A stretch of 64,000 nt of DNA, taken from an uncultured Oceanospirillaceae bacterium. Lineage in GTDB: Bacteria; Pseudomonadota; Gammaproteobacteria; Pseudomonadales; Balneatricaceae. Below the pieces are notes generated by a model that made no database searches, had not been told where the DNA came from, and worked only from the letters and a program-made list of their open reading frames with translations. Both the position numbers and the translations under genes were made by a program. The stretch covers positions 1-64,000 of the forward strand of contig CAKZPE010000020.1 of NCBI GenBank assembly GCA_937138495.1. Reading direction: 5' to 3'. Shown here one piece after another: positions 41,733-50,663 of this stretch (position 1 is the first letter of the stretch; the number at the start of each line of letters is the position of its first letter).

Positions 41733-42569
41733 TTAGAGGTAGTTGCTGTGCTGGGTAAGTGCTTGCTGGCGATACTGGCCGGGGGATACGCCGACAGCTT
41801 TGCGGAAGGCCCGGAAAAAGGCGGTATCGCTGAGGTAGCCCAGCTGATCAACGATTTGTCCGATGCTCAGGTGATTGTTTTCCAGTAGCTGACAGGCCAG
41901 CCGCATACGCCAGCGGGTCAGGTATTCGCCGGGCGGGCAGCCTACGGTGTCACGGAAATGCTGGTTAAACGCGGTGCGGGACATACCCGCTTCATTGGCC
42001 AGGGTTTCAACACTCCAGCGCTGTTCCGGCTGGCTGTGCATCGCGGTAATCGCCCGGGCCAGCCGGATGTCGGACAGCCCGGCGATAACACCGTACTCCA
42101 GTAACTGATGCTTCATCAGAAAACGCAGCATATGTACCAGCAGTACTTCTGCCAGCCGGTTGAGAACGGTTTCGTGCCCACAGCGGTGCTGCATACTTTC
42201 CAGCAACAGTAATTGCAGGGTGGGGTTCAGGGTTTCCCGGGCCTGATCATCGGCATGAATCTGTACCACCGGTGGCAGTTTATCGAATACTGGATTGAGC
42301 TGGCTGGGGCCAAAATCCATGTTGCAGCACAGTAGCTGCAGGTCTTCACTCTGGCTGGATAAGGTCCGGTATTCGTCCTGAGTGATCCATAACAGATCAC
42401 CGCATTTGATCTGTGTGTCCGGGGCTTCATCAATGCTCAGTTGCCCCTGATTCAGAAACAGTATATTGGAGCCTTCCGGCAGGAGCATTCCGTGGGGGCC
42501 GTATTCCAGCATGCCTATTTGCCGGGCGGTAGGGGTGAAGGTCTGCAACAGTGATGAAAGACGGTCCAT
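41733..42569 (-). CDS. AraC-family transcriptional regulator (cupin type)
   Basis: A 278-residue AraC regulator: N-terminal cupin-like sensing domain (about 20-100) and C-terminal double helix-turn-helix (about 175-270) with ETLANEAGMSRTAFNQHFRDTVGCPPGEYLTRWRMRLACQLL and GYLSDTAFFRAFRKAVGVSPGQYR. It diverges from the peroxiredoxin-like gene, which it probably regulates. The family with this layout includes regulators of detoxification and redox genes. Confidence 0.92.
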   Translation of the reverse strand: MDRLSSLLQTFTPTARQIGMLEYGPHGMLLPEGSNILFLNQGQLSIDEAPDTQIKCGDLLWITQDEYRTLSSQSEDLQLLCCNMDFGPSQLNPVFDKLPPVVQIHADDQARETLNPTLQLLLLESMQHRCGHETVLNRLAEVLLVHMLRFLMKHQLLEYGVIAGLSDIRLARAITAMHSQPEQRWSVETLANEAGMSRTAFNQHFRDTVGCPPGEYLTRWRMRLACQLLENNHLSIGQIVDQLGYLSDTAFFRAFRKAVGVSPGQYRQQALTQHSNYL

Positions 42570-42603
42570 AGTGTGTTATCCGGCTGTAAAAATAAGGTAG
42601 ATG

Positions 42604-42698
42604 GCTATCAGCAAATGAATAACGGTACAAAGTGATAGTAAATCCGCACAAAATGCATACTAATCGTACAATTCCTGAAGGTAAAGTAGTAACTATCA
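42604..42698. promoter_or_regulatory. Repeated TGATAG half-sites in the araC-peroxiredoxin divergent region
   Basis: CTATCA at 42604-42609, TGATAGT at 42633-42639 and ACTATCA at 42692-42698 are related half-sites in both orientations. They may be binding sites of the AraC regulator; this is weak inference. Confidence 0.35.
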
Positions 42699-42724
42699 AA
42701 ATGTCAGTTTTCTGGAGAGTTTAA

Positions 42725-43255
42725 ATGGTTGTGCTTAAGACCCGTCAGGCCGTGCCGGCGCTGAATGTGGATACACTGAATGGCGCCTGGTCTTTGTCAG
42801 ATCAGACACCGGAAAATTTCACGATGCTGGTGTTTTACCGCGGTTTGCATTGCCCGCTGTGTGCCAAGTACCTGAAAGAGCTGGATAAGCTGGCTGGGGA
42901 CTTTGCCGCTGCCGGTGTGTCTGTGCTGGCCCTGAGCAGTGATGATAAAGCCCGTACTGAGCAGGCACTGGCGGACTGGGAATTAAAGAATATTAATCTG
43001 GGCTATGGCCTGACCACTGAACAGGCTCAGGCATGGGGTCTGCACCGTTCAGCCGGCCGTGGTTTAACGTCTATCGGTATTGAAGAGCCGGCAGAGTTCA
43101 GTGAGCCGGGTCTGTTCCTGGTACGCCCGGATAACACCCTGTACTGGGCGCAAATCAGCACGATGCCATTTGCCCGCCCATTGTTCCGTGAGGTATTGGG
43201 TGCTGTTAACTTCGTGGTGGAGAAGGATTATCCGGCACGTGGTGAGCTGGTATAA
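42725..43255 (+). CDS. Peroxiredoxin-like (AhpC/TSA fold) protein with CPLC motif
   Basis: A 176-residue protein with the AhpC/TSA thioredoxin fold. The active site is YRGLHCPLCAKYLKELDKLAGDF, a CxxC pair near residues 44-47 where classical peroxiredoxins have a single peroxidatic Cys; this points to a thiol-disulfide or atypical peroxidase. FSEPGLFLVRPDNTLYWAQISTMPFARP is the family C-terminal half. GGAGAG lies six bases before the ATG. It is divergent from an AraC regulator and ends at a good terminator. Confidence 0.88.
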   Translation: MVVLKTRQAVPALNVDTLNGAWSLSDQTPENFTMLVFYRGLHCPLCAKYLKELDKLAGDFAAAGVSVLALSSDDKARTEQALADWELKNINLGYGLTTEQAQAWGLHRSAGRGLTSIGIEEPAEFSEPGLFLVRPDNTLYWAQISTMPFARPLFREVLGAVNFVVEKDYPARGELV

Positions 43256-43352
43256 AACCGGCGAGCTGGCGTAACTGGCCGGTAAATCTGATCTGCAGTG
43301 CTCCGGTTTACTGAACTGAGCTTGTCAGTTCGCCAGCATTTTCTCCCTCTCA

Positions 43353-43380
43353 AAGCCGCCTCTCAGGCGGCTTTTTTATT
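43353..43380. terminator. Bidirectional terminator between the peroxiredoxin-like gene and the SDR
   Basis: AAGCCGCCT at 43353-43361 pairs with AGGCGGCTT at 43365-43373 around a three-base loop, followed by TTTTATT. On the minus strand the stem lies just after the SDR stop. Confidence 0.9.
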
Positions 43381-44164
43381 GCTGCACACCGCTGATATCG
43401 ATAACCGGATCGACGGCGGAGCTTGCGGTCATGCCACCATCGACACTGAGTAACTGGCCACTGATGAAACTGGCCTGATCACTGGCCAGCCATACGCAGG
43501 CTTTTGCGATTTCCTGTGGTTCTGCCAGCCGTTGCAAAGGATGACGGCGGGATACGCCCTGCCGGGCTGCTGCCGGGTCCGGTTCAGCATCAAAAAATTC
43601 GGTGGACATCTCTGTCAGGGTCCATGTAGGGCAGACCGCATTGCAGCGAATGCCATGTTTTCCGTGATCGGTGGCTATGGCCCGGGTTAAGCCGTGAATC
43701 CAGGCTTTTGATGCGTTATAAATTGCCAGCTCATGGTCGGCGGCAATCCCTCCGGTGGAACCGATATTTACAATGGCGCCGCTGCCCTGCTGACGCATTA
43801 TCTGTACCGCCCGGCGAGAGCACATAAACGGGGCACGCATATTGATATTGCTGAGCCATTGCCAGTCTTCGTCGGTGGTGGCGTCGATCGTTTTTGCCAG
43901 CTGTACGCCCGCGTTGTTGATCAGTACGTCCAGCCTGCCAAAGTTATTCATTGCTGTGTCGAATAACGCCTCTATCTGTGCCGGGTCGGCCAGATCAGTG
44001 GGGTGCCAGTAGGCATTGGGATGGCTGAGTGCCGGGTCTGTACGGCTGGCAAGTATGACGGTGGCACCGGCAGCCAGGAATTGTTCGCTGATAGCTTTCC
44101 CAATGCCCTGACTGGCACCGGTAACAATGACTGTTTGTGCTGAGAAACTGTAATCGCCGGGCAT
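43376..44164 (-). CDS. Short-chain dehydrogenase/reductase
   Basis: A 262-residue classical SDR: TVIVTGASQGIGKAI near the N-terminus, LINNAGVQLA, catalytic Ser in GSTGGI and YNASK in LAIYNASKAWIHGL, and a C-terminal SGQLLSVDGGMT. The C-terminal segment is typical of NAD-dependent dehydrogenases for sugars or hydroxy acids. AGGA sits eight bases before the ATG at 44164, but overlaps the longer-frame ATG at 44173, so I chose 44164. Single gene; substrate unknown. Confidence 0.9.
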   Translation of the reverse strand: MPGDYSFSAQTVIVTGASQGIGKAISEQFLAAGATVILASRTDPALSHPNAYWHPTDLADPAQIEALFDTAMNNFGRLDVLINNAGVQLAKTIDATTDEDWQWLSNINMRAPFMCSRRAVQIMRQQGSGAIVNIGSTGGIAADHELAIYNASKAWIHGLTRAIATDHGKHGIRCNAVCPTWTLTEMSTEFFDAEPDPAAARQGVSRRHPLQRLAEPQEIAKACVWLASDQASFISGQLLSVDGGMTASSAVDPVIDISGVQQ

Positions 44165-44347
44165 GGTCGTCATCCTGTGTGTTTGTCTCCGGTTTGAATG
44201 TACCACAGTTTTTTACCGGAACAGGTGATCTGTCAGCAAGGTGAGCGCTACAGGGTGAGGCTGTGTTTGCAGGCGTGATGTGTTTTACCTGAATTTTACC
44301 TGGCTTTGGCGATACTCCGCGGTAAATACGGTATTCAGAGGTAGGTT

Positions 44348-45196
44348 ATGAGGGTTTTAATCACTGGCGGTACGTCCGGGATGGGTCAGCAACTGGCGAT
44401 GCAGTTATCAGAGCTGGGTCATGATGTGGATGTATTTGGCGGGATGAATCAGGTTAAAGGTATGAATCTTGTCGCCCTGAGCCGGGGGAGGATTCAGTAT
44501 TATCCGGTTGATCTGGGCAACATCGGTGACGTGAAGCGGGTTGCCGCTGAGTATATGGCAGAGCACGAAGCCCTGGATTATCTGGTGCTGAATGCAGGGG
44601 TTTATCCTGACAAACAGGGGGCTGATCATTTGGGTGTGGATAAAGCGTTCGTGGTGAATTATCTGCACCGTTTTATGCTGGCGCTGTTATTGCGGCCGCT
44701 GTTGCTGAGTGCCGCCGCTCCCAGGGTGCTGATTAACGGTTGTAGCCGCCTGGGAGGGCTGAATAAGGATGATCAGGGATTTGCCCGGATGTACAGCGCT
44801 CAGCAGGGGATGTCTGAGGCGTTAAAAGCCAATGCGTTGCTGGCATTCTGGCTGAACAGCCCCTGTGGTTATGGCATTGACGTTGATGGTTTTCATCCCG
44901 GGTTTGTTAATAGCGGTTTTATCCGGCAGGAGGGCCGCCTGAAACCTTTGCTGGCAAAGTGGTTTGCCCGTTCCCCCCGGCAAGTGGCGGGGATGATGTG
45001 TCAGTTGCTGACCGAGCCGCAGTTATCGTCCGGAGGCCGTTATATTCATGGGCTGAAGGATGCGGGGTATCACCACAGTATTACCGGCAGACAGCAGGAT
45101 TTTGCCTGGTTATGGCAACAGAGCTTGCAGCTGACGAATATGATTCAGCCTTACTGGGCAAAAGGTCTGTGGGCTGAAGGGCCTGATCTCCTGTGA
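44348..45196 (+). CDS. SDR-like protein lacking the catalytic Tyr
   Basis: A 282-residue protein with an intact SDR nucleotide motif (VLITGGTSGMGQQLA) and NAG (LVLNAGVYPD). In the place of YxxxK the sequence reads MYSAQQGMSEALKANALLAFW; the Lys of LKANALL aligns with the active Lys but the residue four before it is Ser, not Tyr. The earlier Tyr (MYSAQQ) has Gln at +4. The protein may therefore bind nucleotide without the usual reductase chemistry. It stands alone; function unknown. Confidence 0.8.
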   Translation: MRVLITGGTSGMGQQLAMQLSELGHDVDVFGGMNQVKGMNLVALSRGRIQYYPVDLGNIGDVKRVAAEYMAEHEALDYLVLNAGVYPDKQGADHLGVDKAFVVNYLHRFMLALLLRPLLLSAAAPRVLINGCSRLGGLNKDDQGFARMYSAQQGMSEALKANALLAFWLNSPCGYGIDVDGFHPGFVNSGFIRQEGRLKPLLAKWFARSPRQVAGMMCQLLTEPQLSSGGRYIHGLKDAGYHHSITGRQQDFAWLWQQSLQLTNMIQPYWAKGLWAEGPDLL

Positions 45197-45557
45197 GGCA
45201 TTTGCAAAGACGTCAGCCGTGAAGCGGTTCCCGTGGCTGGAATATTGCTTAAATGCTTTTTCACATCTGTTTTACATTCAGGTTGATATGCTGGCCCCGA
45301 AATTAAGTTTACAGGTAGTGGGCAGTGCACATTATCAGTGCATCCCTGACAGAAGATAACCGGAATATTGCCCGGGCCCCTGACGGATTATCTGTCGCGA
45401 CCGCATGTATCTGTCGCTGAGGTACGGGGCGGGCTGCTGCCGCGGATGTATATATCTGCGTGGCAGAATCGCACAGCTTCAGCGTGGGTGGTTATGTAAT
45501 ATTTTTTTAAGGTTGCGCTGTCAGTGGGCCGGCTGAATGTGTTTTCAGGTGTAGTCG
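45197..45557 (+). other. Intergenic region before the two-component system
   Basis: These 361 bases hold no supported gene. A ten-base direct repeat TATCTGTCGC occurs at 45389-45398 and 45408-45417, 19 bases apart, followed by a similar TATCTGCG near 45460. It is a candidate site for a DNA-binding protein, possibly the response regulator encoded downstream. No clear promoter hexamers. Confidence 0.35.
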
Positions 45558-46241
45558 ATGGCAAATATAAATGTACTTCTGGTGGAAGATAACTGGGACC
45601 TTGCCGGGTCGCTGGCGGATTATCTGTCTGAAACCGGATTTGAGGTGGACTTTGCATTTAACGGCCAGAGCTGTATTGAGTTGCTGAAGGCAAATACTTA
45701 TCAGGTAATCATCATGGATATCATGATGCCGGTTAAAGATGGCCTGACAACTTGCCGGGAGCTGCGTGAACGCTACCACATCACGACGCCGGTGCTGTTT
45801 CTTACTGCACGGGATAATCTTGACGATAAACTCACCGGCTTTGCCAGTGGCGGCGATGATTATGTGGTGAAGCCGTTTGCGCCGGAGGAAATTGCTGTAC
45901 GTTTGCGGGCGTTACTGAAGCGGCAGCTTGCGGATCTTTCCGGGGTACAGCAATACGCGGATTTGCGGGTAGATTACCGGCTACATCAGGTGAGCCGTCA
46001 GGGTCAGCCTGTTCACCTCTATGAATTGCAATTCCGGATGTTAGTGCTGTTATTACGCATGGCGCCGGAGCCGGTCGCTAAAGCTCAGCTGGAAGCCGAA
46101 CTCTGGCCGGACGGGCCTCCCGACAGTGATCCTTTGCGGATTCATGTGTATAACCTGCGCAAGGCATTAGACGGCCCGTTCAGCAATCCACTGATTAAGA
46201 CTGTGCACGGCAGGGGGTACCGGATTGCTATTCCTGAATAA
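45558..46241 (+). CDS. OmpR-family response regulator
   Basis: A 227-residue response regulator. The receiver has acidic residues at 10-11 and the phospho-acceptor D54 in IIMDIMMPVKDG, with KPF further on; the C-terminal winged helix (about 130-227) contains ELQFRMLVLLLRMAPEPVAKAQLEAELWPDG and VYNLRKALD with HGRGYRI. It controls an unknown regulon together with the histidine kinase that overlaps its end by 17 bases. Confidence 0.95.
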   Translation: MANINVLLVEDNWDLAGSLADYLSETGFEVDFAFNGQSCIELLKANTYQVIIMDIMMPVKDGLTTCRELRERYHITTPVLFLTARDNLDDKLTGFASGGDDYVVKPFAPEEIAVRLRALLKRQLADLSGVQQYADLRVDYRLHQVSRQGQPVHLYELQFRMLVLLLRMAPEPVAKAQLEAELWPDGPPDSDPLRIHVYNLRKALDGPFSNPLIKTVHGRGYRIAIPE

Positions 46242-47442
46242 GTCATTTTTTCGTCGGGTTATGCTAACCCTGATGACCTTTATTGTCTTGCTGACCGTCC
46301 TGTATACGGTGATTATCTCCGTCGCAGTGGGCAGCATTGAGGACTACATTCTGCGTGCGTATCTGCAAAATGAGCAGCAGGCGTTTATCAGTCAGTATCA
46401 GCAGGATCCGACGGTTTCCTTACCGTCCAGCAGTTATTTGCAGGTGCTTCCGGCCGGTGATGTCCGTTTACCGTCTGAAGTGGCTGCCTTATCCCCCGGT
46501 GAGTATGAGCTGGATATACGTGAAGGTTTGCATGTGCTGGTGACGGTGATACCCGGGGCGGAGAATTTGTATTTCATGCTTGAAGAGCGACAGTGCAGCC
46601 TGGCGACTCAGTTTGAATCCCGGATGCAGTCAGCCTTGTGGCTGGTGGCGGTATGTATGATTGTGCTGGGGGTGTTTCTGGCGATCTGGATTGCCCGGAA
46701 GATCAGCCGGCCGGTGTTGTTACTGGCGGCGGAATTACAGGCGGATCTGCCAGAAGGGAGGGCCTTTTATGGCGCCGGGCGACAGGATGAAATTGGCCAG
46801 CTCAGCCGGGTGCTGACTGATCTGGTTCAGCGGCTGACCCGCTCTTTGCAGACAGAAAAAGCCTTTACCCGGCATGCCAGCCATGAGTTGCGTACGCCAC
46901 TGGGGATTATCCGTAATTCACTCTCGGTACTTAAGTTGCCAGGCTGTCCGGCAGAAAAACAGTTACGCAGTGTCCAGCGGATTGAGCGTGCCTGTGAGCA
47001 GTCGGAACGGATTACCCAGGCTTTTTTATTACTGGGTAACAGTCAGCAGCGGCTGGAGTGTATGCCGGTTGATTTGCATATTCGTTTACAGGAAATGTTC
47101 ACTGAGTTTGAGCCTTTGGCGCAGAGCCGGGCTATGCGGTATACACAATTCGGCAGTGCCCGTATTCATGCTCATACTGCTTTGCTGGATGTGTTGCTGG
47201 ATAACCTGCTGCGTAACGGCTTTAACTATGGTGAGACGTTTTTACAGGCCCGGCTTTCTGAGCAGAAGTTACAGATACTGAACCCGGTGAGTTGTTCTGA
47301 GCCTGAGCTGGACCGGTATGGCTACGGGCTGGAAATTGTCCGCCGCATCTGTGAGCGCTGTGGCTGGCAATTAAGCCACGGACTCTGCAAGCAGGCCTAT
47401 GTTGTAAATATTGATTTTTCGCCCCTGAGTCCGTCTTCCTGA
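46225..47442 (+). CDS. Sensor histidine kinase with reduced ATP-binding motifs
   Basis: A 405-residue kinase: membrane helices at about 12-35 and 137-156 enclose a periplasmic domain of about 100 residues; a HAMP-like stretch follows. The phospho-acceptor is H220 in ASHELRTPLG; the N box is LLDNLLRNGFNYG; the G2 box is GYGLEIVRRI. The usual DxGxG motif between them is replaced by QILNPVSCSE, as in a recognisable subgroup of kinases. The start is a TTG with GGGGG seven bases upstream; an ATG follows at 46261. Confidence 0.9.
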   Translation: MLFLNKSFFRRVMLTLMTFIVLLTVLYTVIISVAVGSIEDYILRAYLQNEQQAFISQYQQDPTVSLPSSSYLQVLPAGDVRLPSEVAALSPGEYELDIREGLHVLVTVIPGAENLYFMLEERQCSLATQFESRMQSALWLVAVCMIVLGVFLAIWIARKISRPVLLLAAELQADLPEGRAFYGAGRQDEIGQLSRVLTDLVQRLTRSLQTEKAFTRHASHELRTPLGIIRNSLSVLKLPGCPAEKQLRSVQRIERACEQSERITQAFLLLGNSQQRLECMPVDLHIRLQEMFTEFEPLAQSRAMRYTQFGSARIHAHTALLDVLLDNLLRNGFNYGETFLQARLSEQKLQILNPVSCSEPELDRYGYGLEIVRRICERCGWQLSHGLCKQAYVVNIDFSPLSPSS

Positions 47443-47532
47443 CGGGCTGCTGACTGTTTTTAGCGGTCGCTGCTGAGTGGCCTGAATCTGACTGATGACG
47501 TATTCAGAAACTTGATGACAAGAGGTTTTACT

Positions 47533-48108
47533 GTGTCTGAAATAAATCAAAAATCTAATTTAAATAATCAATATTCATTATTGGTTAAATCTGTTCACTG
47601 GCTGATGGCCTTTGGCTTTGTACTGATGTGGAGCAGCGGTTTTCTGATGCATGGTTTTTTTGCTGAAGATTCTGCCGGTGAAGAGTTTATCTTTGCCATG
47701 CATATTTCAACCGGCGTGTTGCTGGCCATGTTACTGATTGTGAGAATTGCTGCCCGTATGCTGATAAAACCCCCTGCGTTACCTGAAGGGTTTACGGCAC
47801 TGGAAAAACGTATGGCACATGCCGGACATCTGGCGCTGTATATTCTGCCCGCGCTCATTATCACGCTGGGCTGGGCGGAAACAGACTTTGGCGGTCATGG
47901 CGTGACTCTGTTTGGTATTTCTATGCCTAAGCTGTTTCCCACTATGGATACCTGGATGGGGATAACACTGGAAGACTTTACCTCGGAGAATCATGAGTTT
48001 CTGGCCTGGACGTTGCTGGCGGTGGTGGTTCTGCATGTGGCAGCGGCTGTGAAACACCGTATGGCTGGCCACGACGTGCTATACCGGATGGGCATCGGGA
48101 AAAAGTAA
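47533..48108 (+). CDS. Cytochrome b561
   Basis: A 191-residue membrane protein with four hydrophobic helices and the His ligands of cytochrome b561: VHWLMAFGFVLMW at the start, MHISTGVLLAMLLIVRIAAR, HAGHLALYILPA and LLAVVVLHVAAAVKHRMAGHD. Such proteins pass electrons from quinol to periplasmic acceptors or scavenge superoxide. AGAGG lies seven bases before GTG 47533; an in-frame ATG lies at 47515. It follows the two-component system and may be a target of it. Confidence 0.88.
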   Translation: MSEINQKSNLNNQYSLLVKSVHWLMAFGFVLMWSSGFLMHGFFAEDSAGEEFIFAMHISTGVLLAMLLIVRIAARMLIKPPALPEGFTALEKRMAHAGHLALYILPALIITLGWAETDFGGHGVTLFGISMPKLFPTMDTWMGITLEDFTSENHEFLAWTLLAVVVLHVAAAVKHRMAGHDVLYRMGIGKK

Positions 48109-48172
48109 ACCGCGGTTGTGTCTGTCGCCGGTCAGTGGATAATTGCATTTTTGTGTGTGGAATTGTCTGTTT

Positions 48173-48691
48173 ATGCGTGTACTTCACTCTGCTGTAAAAC
48201 CTGAGGGGTTAACCGGTGATGCCGGTCTTTTTGTACGCACCGCTGCCCGGGGTATTGTGCTTGACGGAGAGAATATACTGCTGCTGTATACCGCCAGATA
48301 TGATGATTATTCGCTGCCTGGCGGTGGCATTGATGATGGTGAAGAGGCTGTTCAGGGTTTGATCCGTGAATTACGGGAGGAAACCGGTGCTGCTGATGTG
48401 ACGGATATTCAGCCTTATGGTCAGTATGATGAGTATCGCCCCTGGCATAAGCCCGGGTTTGACTGGGTGCTGATGCGCTCACTGTGTTATCGCTGTGAAC
48501 TGGTGGGAGAGCTTGGCGAGCCGCAGCTGGAAAGCCATGAGCTGCAGAATGGTATGCATCCGGTCTGGATGAATATTCATGAGGCTATTCGCCATAATGA
48601 GGCCATCATTGCGGGCAGCGATAAGAAAGGCCTGTCGATCGACAGAGAAACCTTTTTGCTACGGCTGATCGTTGCTGAGTTACTGGACTGA
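48173..48691 (+). CDS. Nudix hydrolase
   Basis: A 172-residue Nudix protein. The Nudix box GGIDDGEEAVQGLIRELREETGA (about residues 50-72) is complete, with REtREEtG-type Glu ligands for magnesium. These enzymes hydrolyse nucleoside diphosphate derivatives; the specificity is not readable. The frame opens at 48143, but homology and the ATG at 48173 give a more usual N-terminus. A terminator follows. Confidence 0.88.
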   Translation: MRVLHSAVKPEGLTGDAGLFVRTAARGIVLDGENILLLYTARYDDYSLPGGGIDDGEEAVQGLIRELREETGAADVTDIQPYGQYDEYRPWHKPGFDWVLMRSLCYRCELVGELGEPQLESHELQNGMHPVWMNIHEAIRHNEAIIAGSDKKGLSIDRETFLLRLIVAELLD

Positions 48692-48722
48692 TCAGCCACT
48701 GAGAGCATAAAACTGAAGCGAT

Positions 48723-48759
48723 AAAAAAGGCTGCGCGGGAAACCGGGCAGCCTTTTTTG
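48723..48759. terminator. Bidirectional terminator between the Nudix and TRAP genes
   Basis: AGGCTGC at 48728-48734 pairs with GCAGCCT at 48747-48753, with A and T runs on either side, so it works on both strands. Confidence 0.9.
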
Positions 48760-48777
48760 TAAGCAGCGCATTCTGTG

Positions 48778-50100
48778 TTATCCGAAAATCTGTTCCGGTA
48801 ACCAGAGGGCGATCTGCGGGAACATGACGACCAGTGCCAGACCAATTATTTGCAGGAATACGAACGGAATCGCTGCTTTATAGAGGTCATAGATGCTGAC
48901 ACTTGGCGGTGCCACCGATCGCATATAGAACAGGTTATAGCCAAAGGGCGGTGTCAGATAAGCGGATTGCATACTGATGATAAACAGTACGGCGAACCAG
49001 ACGGTATCAAAGCCCAGCGTATCCACGATTGGTACGAACAGCGGCACGGTAATGAAGACAATGGCGAAGTCGTCCAGGAACATGCCCAGCAGGAAGTAGC
49101 AGGCCAGCATGGCGATGATTACCCAGTAGGCTGACAGTTCGGCATCTTCAATGAATTCTTCCAGTACCATACCGGCGCCCAGGCCAATATACACCTTACT
49201 GAAGAAGACTGCCGCCAGGGTAATCCACAACAGCATACCCATCAGCTTGGTGGTGCTGATCAGTACGTCTTTCATCACTTCACGGGTCAGGTTTCGGTAC
49301 AGTGCGGCACAGATAATTGAACCGACGGCGCCTACCGCTGATGCTTCAGAGGGTGAGGTAATACCGAAGATGATAAAACACAGTACCGTGGTGATCAGAG
49401 AACCCGGCAGGATCAGCGCTTTCAGGGCAATCAGTTTACCTTTCAGATCAACCCGTTCTGATTCGTCGATTGGCGGTGCCAGTGACGGATTCATTTTGGC
49501 ACGGATAAAGACGTACAGAATGTAGATGCCGGCCAGCATCAGCCCCGGCATCAGGCCGGCAGCAAAGAGTTTGCCGACGGATTCCCGTGCGAGGAATGCG
49601 TAGATAATCATCAGGACACTTGGCGGAATCAGGAAGCCCAGTGCACCGCCGGCCATGATGGTACCGGTGGCGAGTTTTTTATCGTAGCCACGCTTGAGCA
49701 TAGCGGGCAGGGCGATTATCCCTAAGCTGACGGTAGCTGCACCGGATACACCGGCCATGGCTGCGATCAGGGCGCAGACGATAACTGTCCCCATGCCCAG
49801 GCCACCGGGGGTGCCGCCCATCAGCTTGTTAATCATATCAAACAGGTTGTCGGTGATGCCGGAGCGTTGCAGCATCAGGCCCATGAAGATAAACATCGGC
49901 AGGGCGACCAGCAGGAAGTTGTCCATGGAGGCGAAGGTACTGATAGCCAGTAGCTCAAGGCCGGCCGCGCCCCACAGGAAGTATGCAGAACCGACACCGA
50001 CTGTCAGCAGTGCCCAGGTAAGAGGTGCGCCGAGAATCAGCATCAGCAGCATGCAGCCGAACATTCCGCCCGTGACGACTAAAGGATCGAGATCTAACAC
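48778..50100 (-). CDS. TRAP transporter large permease DctM
   Basis: A 440-residue integral membrane protein with about twelve helices. DctM motifs are clear: the GAPLTWALLTVG start, the DNFLLVALPMFIFMG region, LGIIALPAMLKRGYDKKLATGTIMAGGALGFLIPPSVLMIIYAFLA, and FLDDFAIVFITVPLFVP. It forms the sodium-coupled channel of the TRAP system with DctQ and takes substrate from DctP. It is the third gene of the operon. Substrate not readable. Confidence 0.95.
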   Translation of the reverse strand: MLDLDPLVVTGGMFGCMLLMLILGAPLTWALLTVGVGSAYFLWGAAGLELLAISTFASMDNFLLVALPMFIFMGLMLQRSGITDNLFDMINKLMGGTPGGLGMGTVIVCALIAAMAGVSGAATVSLGIIALPAMLKRGYDKKLATGTIMAGGALGFLIPPSVLMIIYAFLARESVGKLFAAGLMPGLMLAGIYILYVFIRAKMNPSLAPPIDESERVDLKGKLIALKALILPGSLITTVLCFIIFGITSPSEASAVGAVGSIICAALYRNLTREVMKDVLISTTKLMGMLLWITLAAVFFSKVYIGLGAGMVLEEFIEDAELSAYWVIIAMLACYFLLGMFLDDFAIVFITVPLFVPIVDTLGFDTVWFAVLFIISMQSAYLTPPFGYNLFYMRSVAPPSVSIYDLYKAAIPFVFLQIIGLALVVMFPQIALWLPEQIFG

Positions 50101-50126
50101 CGTTAGTTTCCTTTATTTAATTTTAT

Positions 50127-50663
50127 TTATTCGGAAGCAGCGGTCGTTTGCGACGGCTTATCCATATTCAGAGCAACGCGCAGATCACGGATAAAGTGAG
50201 CCAGGCTCTGTAACCACATCAGGCCAACGGCCAGGGGTAATACAGATTTAAACGGGTAAATCGGTGGTGCCCAGGTACTTTTGGATGACAGTTCGCCACT
50301 GCGCCAGGAGTCGGCGGCAAATTCGAACGCCACATTAAAGAACACGGCAAACACAACCAGACCGATACCGCCGGTAATGACGTCCAGTATCGCTCTGCCA
50401 CGGGGTGAAAACAGGTGGTAAATTGCTTCACTGCGGACATGGCCATGGTGTTTGTGGGTGTAGACACCTGCCAGGATACAGAAGGTTCCGTACAGCATGG
50501 TGGTGGTTTCGTGCGCCCATGAGGTTGGGCTGTTAAACAGATATCGCGCGGAGATCTCGTATACGAGAACGCCCATCATGGCAAGGCACATCCATGAGAT
50601 GGCCTTGCCGATGAATTCGGATATCCCGTCTTGGAGGTCAAGTAAGCGAGATATCCCGGCCAT
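50127..50663 (-). CDS. TRAP transporter small permease DctQ
   Basis: A 178-residue membrane protein with four helices, beginning with LDGISEFIGKAISWMCLAMMGVLVYEISARYLFNSPTSWAHETTTMLYGTFCILAG, the DctQ pattern. It bridges DctM and the binding protein. Its ATG overlaps the dctP stop by one base, so they are coupled. The gap to dctM is 26 bases. Confidence 0.92.
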   Translation of the reverse strand: MAGISRLLDLQDGISEFIGKAISWMCLAMMGVLVYEISARYLFNSPTSWAHETTTMLYGTFCILAGVYTHKHHGHVRSEAIYHLFSPRGRAILDVITGGIGLVVFAVFFNVAFEFAADSWRSGELSSKSTWAPPIYPFKSVLPLAVGLMWLQSLAHFIRDLRVALNMDKPSQTTAASE

